DNA of 5,874 nt, taken from positions 1-5,874 of the forward strand of contig JAUIMD010000142.1 of NCBI GenBank assembly GCA_030433225.1, given 5' to 3'. Of the stretch, positions 1 through 5,874 are shown in pieces. The position numbers were made by a program, and so were the translations under genes. This DNA comes from Bacteroidia bacterium (GTDB lineage Bacteria > Bacteroidota > Bacteroidia > Bacteroidales > UBA5342). The notes under the pieces were generated by a model. That model worked only from the letters and a program-made list of their open reading frames with translations, did no database searches and had not been told where the DNA came from. Position 1 is the stretch's first letter. The number at the start of each line of letters is the position of its first letter.

Positions 1-1200
1 AAAAGCTCTGGGGGCACCAAATCCATTTATGCGCAGCGCATTGTTTGCGCCATTGTCCGGGGTCCATTCCCGATGATCAATCAATCCGGGCGGCAGGGAA
101 TTTAGTTTGAAATCCACCAGGCTATAAGCACCCACCACCATGGCACATTTTTCTGCTCTGAAGGTGTCTACGATTTTTTGCAAAGTGTTGGCATCCTGGT
201 ACAAATCATCGCTGTCGAGTTGCACGGCAAACGTTCCGCAGGCAGGGTGCAGCAGGGCTTCGTTCCAGCATCCACCAATGCCCAGGTCTTTTCTACGGGG
301 GATGTGATGGATGATTTTTTTATCCAGTTTTTGCAGGTATTTGGTGGTATTGTCGGTGGAATAATTGTCTACCACTATCACATTGAAACTGAAATTTGTT
401 TTTTGCTTTAATGCTGATTTTACGGCGTCTTTAATGGTTTTTTCACGGTTTTTCACCGGAATAATTACCGAAGCAACCGTACTGAAATGCTCATCAAACT
501 CCACCTCTTTAAAAGGAGGGCTTACCCGGGCACCAATGGCATCTAAATGTTGGGTGCACACGATTTCCATTTCCTTTTGCTGCATTTCCTGCGAAGCTTC
601 CAGGTATTTAAAATGGGTGTTTTCGCTGGCAGTTTCGTTTACGGCATAGCAGGGTTGCGGAATGTGCAATGCTTTTCCGGCGCGTAAGGTAAACAAATGC
701 AGGGCGTACAGGGCAGAAAAACGCAGGTCCTTATTGGTACAGGTGTTCAGGTAGTTTTTGATGCTTTTGGTCGAAAAACACTGTACAAAACCAAAATCAA
801 AATCATCGCGAACACTGCCCGGTTGTGCCTGAATAAGAGGGTGAACATACTGGCTGGATTCCCCCAAAACGGTGTAATTGGCATACACCATTTGGCTGTG
901 GGTGGCATTCATAATTGCGACCATATCCAAAATGCCTTTTTGTACGCCGGTACGAAAAGGGGCACTCTTTACTATGGCAACATTCGGAGTTTCACACAGT
1001 GCCAGCGCCTCACGCAGCGTAGCAAAGCTATGAGGAAATGCCGATTGCACATAACTGCAATTATCGGGGAGGTGATCGGTTAAGTGTTCCATGCCCACAA
1101 TAACCACCTTTTGTACCCGGTTGGTTGTGGTAAGCGATTTTATATTTTTGGCCAGTAACCCGGGGTTACTGACAATCAGGATAATGTCTGTTTTTGTCAT
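1..1200 (-). CDS. Family 2 glycosyltransferase with degenerate N-terminal GT2-like domain (3' end beyond window)
   Basis: The reading frame opens at an ATG (1198-1200) and stays open for exactly 400 codons to the left edge, so the C-terminus is missing. Residues about 242-400 are a GT-A fold of GT2 type: a start strand with VIIPVKNREKTI (245-256), VIVVDNYSTDNT (274-285), the acceptor-side GIGGCWNEAL (307-316) and the metal/nucleotide-sugar motif QLDSDD (327-332), with Asp329 and Asp331 as the DxD pair. Enzymes of this family transfer a sugar from an NDP-sugar to a glycan, lipid or protein acceptor, usually at the cytoplasmic membrane face; donor and acceptor cannot be told here. Residues about 5-190 look like a second GT2 fold without DxD: the equivalent strand reads VAIVKSAPF (74-82) followed by QMVYANYTVLGE (103-114). 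No signal peptide or membrane segment is visible. It is transcribed divergently from the lipoprotein gene. The GT2 assignment is secure; the pathway is unknown. Confidence 0.88.
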   Translation of the reverse strand, partial: MTKTDIILIVSNPGLLAKNIKSLTTTNRVQKVVIVGMEHLTDHLPDNCSYVQSAFPHSFATLREALALCETPNVAIVKSAPFRTGVQKGILDMVAIMNATHSQMVYANYTVLGESSQYVHPLIQAQPGSVRDDFDFGFVQCFSTKSIKNYLNTCTNKDLRFSALYALHLFTLRAGKALHIPQPCYAVNETASENTHFKYLEASQEMQQKEMEIVCTQHLDAIGARVSPPFKEVEFDEHFSTVASVIIPVKNREKTIKDAVKSALKQKTNFSFNVIVVDNYSTDNTTKYLQKLDKKIIHHIPRRKDLGIGGCWNEALLHPACGTFAVQLDSDDLYQDANTLQKIVDTFRAEKCAMVVGAYSLVDFKLNSLPPGLIDHREWTPDNGANNALRINGFGAPRAF

Positions 1201-1237
1201 ATGCTGTTTTTTCAGGCAAAGTTGCTGAGTTTGGCAT

Positions 1238-1268
1238 CCAAAATAGGGCAAGTAATTTAATAAACAAA
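1238..1268 (-). promoter_or_regulatory. Candidate Bacteroidota sigma-A promoter for the glycosyltransferase
   Basis: Read on the minus strand, TTTG (1265-1268) is followed after 19 bases by TATTTTGG (1238-1245). The Bacteroidota primary promoter consensus is TTTG, 19-21 bases, TAnnTTTG, so spacing fits and one of six defined -7 positions differs. Transcription would start near 1231, giving a leader of about 30 nt before the ATG at 1200. The bases before the ATG are A-rich (GAAAAAACAGC) with no Shine-Dalgarno sequence, as is usual in this phylum. This is pattern matching only. Confidence 0.45.
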
Positions 1269-1307
1269 CAAAAGCTGCTGCTACTTATTAAGAACTAATT
1301 ACCAAAA

Positions 1308-1350
1308 AACACCTTGCCTTTCGTTCAACCAATTGAAAGCTAAAGGTGTT
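1308..1350. repeat. 43-nt nested inverted repeat upstream of the lipoprotein gene
   Basis: A perfect 8-bp outer inverted repeat, AACACCTT (1308-1315) and AAGGTGTT (1343-1350), encloses a second perfect 5-bp one, TTCAA (1324-1328) and TTGAA (1333-1337) with a CCAA loop. In a plus-strand transcript it would fold as a hairpin with an internal loop, 10 nt before the ATG at 1361, and its 3' arm contains the only SD-like bases (AAAGG, 1342-1346). On the minus strand a short T run follows the outer arm, but it is too short for a convincing terminator and lies upstream of the minus-strand promoter candidate. It could be a leader structure or an operator for the divergent pair. Confidence 0.45.
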
Positions 1351-1360
1351 ACTCTTAGGT

Positions 1361-2269
1361 ATGAAATCACGATTATTTACTATAAAACGTATGCAAAGTT
1401 CAGTATATCTTTTACTGGCGTTCATGCTAGTGTGGGGAGCCTGCGAATCAACCGCGGATTTAGGAGAAGATGTCGAAGTATTGCCCGTGGATACGCTTCT
1501 AACCCATGTCGAAGTTTTGGAGGAATTGGCCTCCCGTTACCAGCAGATGCCCGAAAAACAGGTGGCTGTTAGTCAGGACGGCCGTACGTATGCCCAATTT
1601 GCCTCACCTACCGAACGGTACCGCCACGGTGCCCTGGGCGATGTTAAGGAGGCGGCGCAATTGGTGGTGTACAGGGAAGGCACCTTTTATACCATTACCT
1701 TGGGAGAGGCGTATGTGTTTGAAGACATTCGACCTCGTTTAGTGGATGTGACGGCAGATGGGGTTCCGGAAATAATTTGTATACGCTCGAAGGCAGGTGC
1801 CGGAGCGGGTATTGTGGTGTACCGGATAAACCAGGGTAACCTTGAGGAATATGCCCGGGTGCCGGAAATTGGCACTGCCAATCGCTGGCTGAACATTGCC
1901 GCCATACACGATATGGATGCCGATGGAACCATAGACTTATTGTGGGTTCAAACACCACACATCGGGGGAATTTTGAAAGGAACAAGCCTTACTCCCGGCG
2001 AATTGCAGGCAAGCGATTCAAAAACGTTTTACAGCAACCATCAGGGTGGATCGATTAACCTGTGCTTGTCTGTTTTGCGCCTTTTAAACGGAGAAGTGGT
2101 GTGTTATGTTCCCTCGCAACAACGCGACTTTTTAGCGGGTTTTACCTTTGTAAATGGAAAGTTCACACAGGTGGATCACCTTACACAGGCGGTTGATTTT
2201 ACCCAACCCTTATCCAGCCAATGGAAAGGAGGCCCGTTGTTGGACACATCTACTCAGTGCATTTATTAA
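1361..2269 (+). CDS. Putative lipoprotein with FG-GAP/VCBS-like repeats, function unknown
   Basis: The protein is 302 residues from the ATG at 1361. I prefer this start because it gives a positively charged n-region (MKSRLFTIKR) before a hydrophobic stretch (about 15-25) and a lipobox-like VWGAC with Cys28. An in-frame GTG at 1346 lies inside the upstream hairpin, and an ATG at 1391 would also leave a signal peptide. The Trp at -3 departs from the usual lipobox, so lipidation is likely but unproven. Two calcium-loop motifs of FG-GAP/VCBS type are visible: DVTADGVPEII (129-139) and DMDADGTIDLLWV (184-196). Around them are RYRHGALGD (86-94), ANRWL (173-177), PHIGG (199-203) and SNHQGGSI (225-232). 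From memory this order resembles uncharacterised VCBS-repeat proteins common in alphaproteobacteria. A role in binding or scaffolding outside the cytoplasm is inferred from the fold; no enzymatic motif is seen. The gene is 153 bp ahead of the co-directional kinase, with no clear terminator between them. Confidence 0.75.
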   Translation: MKSRLFTIKRMQSSVYLLLAFMLVWGACESTADLGEDVEVLPVDTLLTHVEVLEELASRYQQMPEKQVAVSQDGRTYAQFASPTERYRHGALGDVKEAAQLVVYREGTFYTITLGEAYVFEDIRPRLVDVTADGVPEIICIRSKAGAGAGIVVYRINQGNLEEYARVPEIGTANRWLNIAAIHDMDADGTIDLLWVQTPHIGGILKGTSLTPGELQASDSKTFYSNHQGGSINLCLSVLRLLNGEVVCYVPSQQRDFLAGFTFVNGKFTQVDHLTQAVDFTQPLSSQWKGGPLLDTSTQCIY

Positions 2270-2315
2270 GGTGAAAACGAAGTACACCTCTGGAAGTAAT
2301 GCCTCGAATTGACAT

Positions 2316-2390
2316 TTTGTAAAATAATAACACGGAATACCGTTGGGGAGTAACGTTTTGTAATCAACATTTTTTGTGATAAAACGTTTG
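2316..2390 (+). promoter_or_regulatory. Promoter region of the sugar kinase gene (two overlapping candidates)
   Basis: Two imperfect matches to the Bacteroidota promoter consensus lie between the lipoprotein and the kinase. The first is TTTG (2316-2319), 18 bases, TACCGTTG (2338-2345). The second is TTTG (2357-2360), 22 bases, AACGTTTG (2383-2390), which would give a leader of about 25 nt. Neither is perfect in both element and spacing. The second overlaps the palindrome AAACGTTT (2382-2389), and a related AACGTT lies 31 bp upstream (2352-2357). The 153-bp gap and these elements suggest the kinase has its own promoter even if the upstream gene reads through. Confidence 0.3.
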
Positions 2391-2422
2391 GAATACAGAA
2401 TAAAACTAAAAATCGAACAACT

Positions 2423-3271
2423 ATGATACTTTTGGCAGATAGCGGATCCACCAAAACCGACTGGGCTTTGTTGGCTGCTAACGGAAACAAATCCACCCTA
2501 CAATCCAAAGGCCTTAATCCCTTTTTGGTTTCGGAAGTGGAATTTAAAAGCATTGTTTCAGAAACGTTTGACGGAAAGCAGGAAGAAGTAACTGAAATTC
2601 ATTTTTATGGAGCCGGCTGTACGCCTTCCATGAAACCCAAGGTGAAACTGATGCTTGAAAGTGTGTTCCCTCAGGCGCGCATAAGTGTACAAAGCGATTT
2701 GGTTTCGGCGGCTCACGCATTGTTTGGAACCAAACCGGGCATAACGGCTATTCTGGGTACCGGGTCGGTAGTAGGCTATTACAACGGATCAGAAATTGAG
2801 AAGACCATCCCATCGTTGGGCTATGTACTGGGCGATGAGGGCAGCGGAAATGCGATGGGAAAACAGCTGATAAAAGATTTTCTGCGCAAAACCATGCCGG
2901 CCGACTTGTACGATCAATTTAAGCTGCAGTTTAACATTTCAATGGATAAAGTACTGCACAGCGTTTACAAAGAGTCGGCTGCCAACCACTACCTGGCACA
3001 GTTTACCACGTTTTTAAGCGAGCATATTGAGCATGTATATTGCCAGCGGGTGGTAAAATCCAACTTTGAACTTTTTGTAAAAAACTGCATTTTACTGGCC
3101 CCTTATGTTCGCCAAACCCAGGTGGGATTTATGGGCTCTATTGCCCATGTTTTTCAAAACCAATTAAAGGAGGTGCTGGAAGAAACAGGAATCAGAAGTT
3201 ATAAAATTATGAAAGCGCCCATCCATGCACTGGTTGATTACCACGTGTCCCGACAAAAGGTGCATTCCTGA
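2423..3271 (+). CDS. BadF/BadG/BcrA-type ATPase, probable N-acetylglucosamine (amino-sugar) kinase
   Basis: The 282-residue protein belongs to the ASKHA (actin/hexokinase/Hsp70) superfamily in the branch that includes mammalian N-acetylglucosamine kinase. The motifs are in order: phosphate-1 loop LADSGSTKTDWALL (4-17), a probable catalytic Asp92 in SDLVSAAHALFG (91-102), phosphate-2 loop LGTGS (111-115), GYVLGDEGSGNAMG (133-146), and adenosine motif GFMGSIAHVF (235-244). Length matches the compact bacterial kinases. Such enzymes use ATP to phosphorylate GlcNAc at O6 in the cytoplasm, feeding amino-sugar catabolism or cell-wall recycling; relatives act on MurNAc or other sugars, and sequence alone does not fix the substrate. 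No nagA, nagB or murQ homologue is in the window to support a choice. The ATG at 2423 is preceded by an A-rich stretch without a Shine-Dalgarno sequence and leads straight into the phosphate-1 motif, so the start is well supported. The stop is 41 bp from the convergent GH31 stop, with a terminator between. Confidence 0.85.
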   Translation: MILLADSGSTKTDWALLAANGNKSTLQSKGLNPFLVSEVEFKSIVSETFDGKQEEVTEIHFYGAGCTPSMKPKVKLMLESVFPQARISVQSDLVSAAHALFGTKPGITAILGTGSVVGYYNGSEIEKTIPSLGYVLGDEGSGNAMGKQLIKDFLRKTMPADLYDQFKLQFNISMDKVLHSVYKESAANHYLAQFTTFLSEHIEHVYCQRVVKSNFELFVKNCILLAPYVRQTQVGFMGSIAHVFQNQLKEVLEETGIRSYKIMKAPIHALVDYHVSRQKVHS

Positions 3272-3278
3272 AATGTAT

Positions 3279-3311
3279 AAAAAAAATGCGGCCAATTAGC
3301 CGCTTTTTTTT
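3279..3311. terminator. Bidirectional rho-independent terminator between convergent genes
   Basis: Eight A residues (3279-3286), a GC-rich stem GCGGC (3288-3292) and GCCGC (3299-3303) with a six-base CAATTA loop, then eight T residues (3304-3311). Because the A run becomes a U run in the opposite transcript, the same hairpin can end both the kinase mRNA (plus) and the GH31 mRNA (minus). It fills almost the whole 41-bp gap between the two stop codons. Confidence 0.85.
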
Positions 3312-3312
3312 G

Positions 3313-5874
3313 TTAGTGCAAGGGGATAGTTTGGGCCTCTCCTGTGTAGTGGATTTTTTTATGAAACACGTGCGAGGGAGCAATGCCAATGCCTTGCTGT
3401 TCGTTAACCAGCACTACATTAAATTCCCGTTTCTCAGGCATACCCGGGTACGTACCCTTTCTTTCGCTAAGGGTAAGCGTTTGAGATGCTTCATCCCAGG
3501 AGAAATTGATGGTGGCAAACCAACCATTTTCATAATTGTAGTTGTCGTTTTCATCTTCGTACCACTCAAAACTGCCATTGGCACCGGGGTAAATTCGCAC
3601 TTCAACGGGGGCATCCTCTTTTTCGGTAGCGTACTGTACATAAGGCCCCATAGGTATGATGCTGCCCGCTTTAACAAATAAAGGCATCTTTTCAATGGGG
3701 GCGTCCGCTTCTATGGTTTTTCCGCCTGTATAGCTTGTTCCCGTCCAAAAATCATACCATGTAGTTTGTTTGGGCAGGTACACTTCACGGGTTTTAGCTA
3801 CCGTTTCTTTCTGACGTTCTTCTGTTAACATGGAGGGTGTTTTCCAATACAGTTCCACATGAAATGCGCCCGGGTTTTCGTTTTTCTTTTCCAAACGAAT
3901 GCTGTATTTCTTTCCGGCTTCCATCCAAATGGGTTCGCTAAAAGCGGCAACCCCGGTGTAGGTGTCATTCAGTTCCTTTCCATTAATAAATAGGCGTTTG
4001 GGGCCGTAGCATTGGGTTTGAAACTGATGCAAACCGGTTTCAAAGGGGGTAATCGTGCCTTCCCAAATAATGGATAGGGTGGAATCGGTAACATAGCCAG
4101 GCCTACCGCTCTCGTACCAGTTGAGGTGAATGGCAGCCTCGGTTTGTACGGTGCCGGCAACCATAAAAGCCGTGTCTTTGAAATAACTGACATGCAACCC
4201 GGGCCTTCCATCCCTTGTTTTAAAAACTCTGGGTGGAACAGGTACCGTTGCCATGGGCGGTTTGTGGTACATGTATTGGGTTACCGGACAAACCATAAAG
4301 GACGGACCAAACAGGTACTGATCTGTTATGTTGTAGGTGGCGGTGTCGTGGGAAAAGTCCATGGCCAGGGCTCGCATCAGGGTAGAATGGTTGCGGGTTA
4401 CCTGGCTCGACAGCGAATATGTATACGGCAATAGGCGGTACCGCAAATGGTCAAAAGCAATTAACGTGGGGGTAAAATCTCCATAATGCCACAATTCGCG
4501 CGGGGCATCAGAACCATGGGCCCTGAAAATGGGACAAAACGCGCCAAACTGAAACATTCGGATAAAAAGTTCCTGGTATGCCGGGTCCGAAACTCCATTT
4601 TGGAAAACTCCACCATATCCCCCCAAAACAAAGGCCCCGATATCAAAAGTCCAGTAGGGAATACCTGACATGGAATGATTTACACCCGCCGCAATTTGCT
4701 TTTTAAATATCGGCCAGTCCGCTCCTATGTCACCCGACCAAGTGGTGGCTGCTGCTCGCTGCTGTCCGGCAAACGATGACCGCGTGAGGATATAAACCCG
4801 CTGTTTTTCTGAAGTTTTGCGTTGATTTTCGTAAACACTCTCGGTAGCAGGCAGGGTATAGGTGTTCAGGTAACGGGTAAAGGAGCCGAGGTGATGGTTT
4901 GCCATACGTTCAAGCTCATACACGGTGGCACCCTTGGTGTTGGCATTTACAATATCAGGTTCGGTGGAGTCCATCCACCATCCATCCATACCGAAATCGA
5001 AAAAGCCTTTTTTGAGGTAGTTCCAATACAAATCAGTAGCCTCGGGATTGTAAACATCCATATACTTAAAACGGGCCCATCCAAGGGTGGGCAGTAAAAG
5101 GTTTCTTTTTTCCATTTCGTTGTAAACGTTGGTATTGGGCCCAAAAGAGCACCATACCGAAACCATCACGTGAAAGTTGTTTTGGTGCAGGAGGTCTATC
5201 ATTTCTTGTGGACGAGGAAACTTTACGGGATCAAAAAACAACTGGTTCCAGTTTTCGGCACCTTCCCACGTGTCCCAGTCTTGAATGATGTTATCAATCG
5301 GAATGTTGCGCCTGCGGTATTCCAAGGCATTCGAAACCAGCTCTTCCCGGTTTTCGTAGTGTTCGCGGCTTTGCCAGTAACCAAAAGCCCATTTACCGTA
5401 CATGGGGGCAGTACCGGTTAGGTGTCGGTACCCGCCAATTACATCATCCATGTGGCGTCCCGTTACAAAATAGTAGTCAATTCCATCGCCCAGTTTCGAC
5501 CAGAAACCGGCCTCTTCAGGGGAGTCCTCAAAAACCGAGTGCGAATAGTTATCCCACAAAATGCCATAATTACGGGTGGATATGAGAAAAGGGTTTACCG
5601 CATCGGTATTGGATTGCACAAGCGTTACCTGTTTGCCGCGATAATTCATGTAACCGTTTTGATGTTGCCCCAGGCCATAAATACCTTCATCAGGGTGTAA
5701 GGTAAAGCCTTGTTGCACCGTATACCCGCTGTCTCCGGCGGTAATGAACGGTGTTAAATGCTGGCTGCTTTCGGCCAATATTTGGTGCCTATCGGGGGTT
5801 AAATACCTGATTTTACCCGTTTTTTTATGAATGTGCACCTGTAAGGAATTGCTGCTTAAAAATATACTGTCAGC
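3313..5874 (-). CDS. GH31 glycoside hydrolase, alpha-xylosidase-like, with PA14 insert (5' end beyond window)
   Basis: The frame is open from the right edge (853 codons visible) to a TAA at 3313-3315. A GTG at 5836-5838 is not the true start: the 12 upstream codons are open and continue the GH31 N-terminal beta-sandwich (SLQVHIHKKTG), so the signal peptide and first strands are outside. Numbering from the edge codon: galactose-mutarotase-like part with EGIYGLGQ (63-70); barrel start with NIIQDWDTW (195-203); nucleophile Asp302 in WWMDSTEPD; ILTRSSFAGQQR (362-373); acid/base Asp382 in WSGDIG; YWTFDIGAF (407-415); FQFGAFCPIFRAHG (441-454). A PA14 domain occupies about 559-681, followed by REVYLP (696-701), WYDFWTG, PLFVKAGSIIPMGP (731-744) and a C-terminal DUF5110-like beta domain. 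Family knowledge: retaining hydrolases that release alpha-linked xylose or glucose from non-reducing ends. The DSTEPD/AGQQR signature resembles xyloglucan alpha-xylosidases; the substrate is inferred. It is probably periplasmic or surface-exposed. No SusC/SusD genes are visible nearby. Confidence 0.93.
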   Translation of the reverse strand, partial: ADSIFLSSNSLQVHIHKKTGKIRYLTPDRHQILAESSQHLTPFITAGDSGYTVQQGFTLHPDEGIYGLGQHQNGYMNYRGKQVTLVQSNTDAVNPFLISTRNYGILWDNYSHSVFEDSPEEAGFWSKLGDGIDYYFVTGRHMDDVIGGYRHLTGTAPMYGKWAFGYWQSREHYENREELVSNALEYRRRNIPIDNIIQDWDTWEGAENWNQLFFDPVKFPRPQEMIDLLHQNNFHVMVSVWCSFGPNTNVYNEMEKRNLLLPTLGWARFKYMDVYNPEATDLYWNYLKKGFFDFGMDGWWMDSTEPDIVNANTKGATVYELERMANHHLGSFTRYLNTYTLPATESVYENQRKTSEKQRVYILTRSSFAGQQRAAATTWSGDIGADWPIFKKQIAAGVNHSMSGIPYWTFDIGAFVLGGYGGVFQNGVSDPAYQELFIRMFQFGAFCPIFRAHGSDAPRELWHYGDFTPTLIAFDHLRYRLLPYTYSLSSQVTRNHSTLMRALAMDFSHDTATYNITDQYLFGPSFMVCPVTQYMYHKPPMATVPVPPRVFKTRDGRPGLHVSYFKDTAFMVAGTVQTEAAIHLNWYESGRPGYVTDSTLSIIWEGTITPFETGLHQFQTQCYGPKRLFINGKELNDTYTGVAAFSEPIWMEAGKKYSIRLEKKNENPGAFHVELYWKTPSMLTEERQKETVAKTREVYLPKQTTWYDFWTGTSYTGGKTIEADAPIEKMPLFVKAGSIIPMGPYVQYATEKEDAPVEVRIYPGANGSFEWYEDENDNYNYENGWFATINFSWDEASQTLTLSERKGTYPGMPEKREFNVVLVNEQQGIGIAPSHVFHKKIHYTGEAQTIPLH

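Noticed and set aside
178..1083. Plus-strand open frames of 77 to 128 residues across the left region
   Set aside because: They lie antisense to the continuous 400-codon glycosyltransferase frame, overlap one another and show no recognisable domains.
1230..1260. Plus-strand promoter TTTG (1230-1233), 19 bases, TAATTTAA (1253-1260) for the lipoprotein
   Set aside because: Spacing fits but two of the six defined -7 positions differ, which is too weak to list as a feature; no better plus-strand candidate was seen.
1346..1348. GTG as start of the lipoprotein gene
   Set aside because: It lies in the arm of the inverted repeat and adds only MLLLG before a better ATG at 1361 with a normal charged n-region.
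2269..2289. AGGTG / CACCT inverted repeat just after the lipoprotein stop, as a terminator
   Set aside because: Only five base pairs with an 11-base loop and no following T run.
2332..2343. ACGG-AATA-CCGT short hairpin as a regulatory site
   Set aside because: A 4-bp stem is expected by chance, and it overlaps promoter-like bases; nothing else supports it.
2266..2553. Minus-strand 95-residue open frame across the kinase start
   Set aside because: It overlaps the well-supported kinase N-terminus with its phosphate-1 motif and has no family features.
5836..5838. GTG as the start codon of the GH31 gene (841-residue form)
   Set aside because: The same frame is open for 12 more codons to the edge and encodes residues that fit the GH31 N-terminal domain; a start here would cut into the middle of that domain and leave no signal peptide.
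1..5874. A polysaccharide utilisation locus or a new multi-gene system spanning the window
   Set aside because: No SusC/SusD, regulator or transporter is present, genes point in different directions with a terminator between kinase and GH31, and each gene fits a known family on its own.

Overview
The window looks like chromosomal DNA of a member of the Bacteroidota. The reasons are a GH31 enzyme with a PA14 insert, start codons preceded by A-rich stretches rather than strong Shine-Dalgarno sequences, promoter-like TTTG / TAnnTTTG pairs, and the style of the BadF-type sugar kinase and the two-domain glycosyltransferase. This is inferred from family resemblance, since no rRNA or other marker gene is present.

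Layout: (1) 1-1200, minus strand: a family 2 glycosyltransferase running off the left edge, 400 codons visible. Its N-terminal half reads as a second, degenerate GT2 fold. (2) 1201-1360: a divergent intergenic region with a good promoter candidate for the glycosyltransferase and a 43-nt inverted-repeat element just before the next gene. (3) 1361-2269, plus strand: a lipoprotein-like protein with FG-GAP/VCBS-type calcium-loop motifs. (4) 2270-2422: an intergenic region with promoter-like elements and AACGTT-type palindromes. (5) 2423-3271, plus strand: a BadF/BadG/BcrA-type ATPase, probably an N-acetylglucosamine (amino-sugar) kinase. (6) 3279-3311: a bidirectional hairpin terminator. (7) 3313-5874, minus strand: a large GH31 enzyme of alpha-xylosidase type with a PA14 domain inserted after the catalytic barrel. 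It runs off the right edge.

The genes do not form an obvious single pathway. All four can be linked loosely to carbohydrate or envelope biology: glycan synthesis, a surface or periplasmic lipoprotein, cytoplasmic phosphorylation of an amino sugar, and release of alpha-linked xylose or glucose. However, the orientations (divergent, then convergent) indicate at least three transcription units. I see no CRISPR array, mobile element, tRNA, toxin-antitoxin pair or defence gene, and no convincing evidence of a new multi-gene system. The points most worth a second look are the tandem active/degenerate GT2 architecture, the position of the PA14 insert in the GH31 enzyme, the hairpin before the lipoprotein gene, and the cluster of AAACGTTT palindromes around the kinase promoter.
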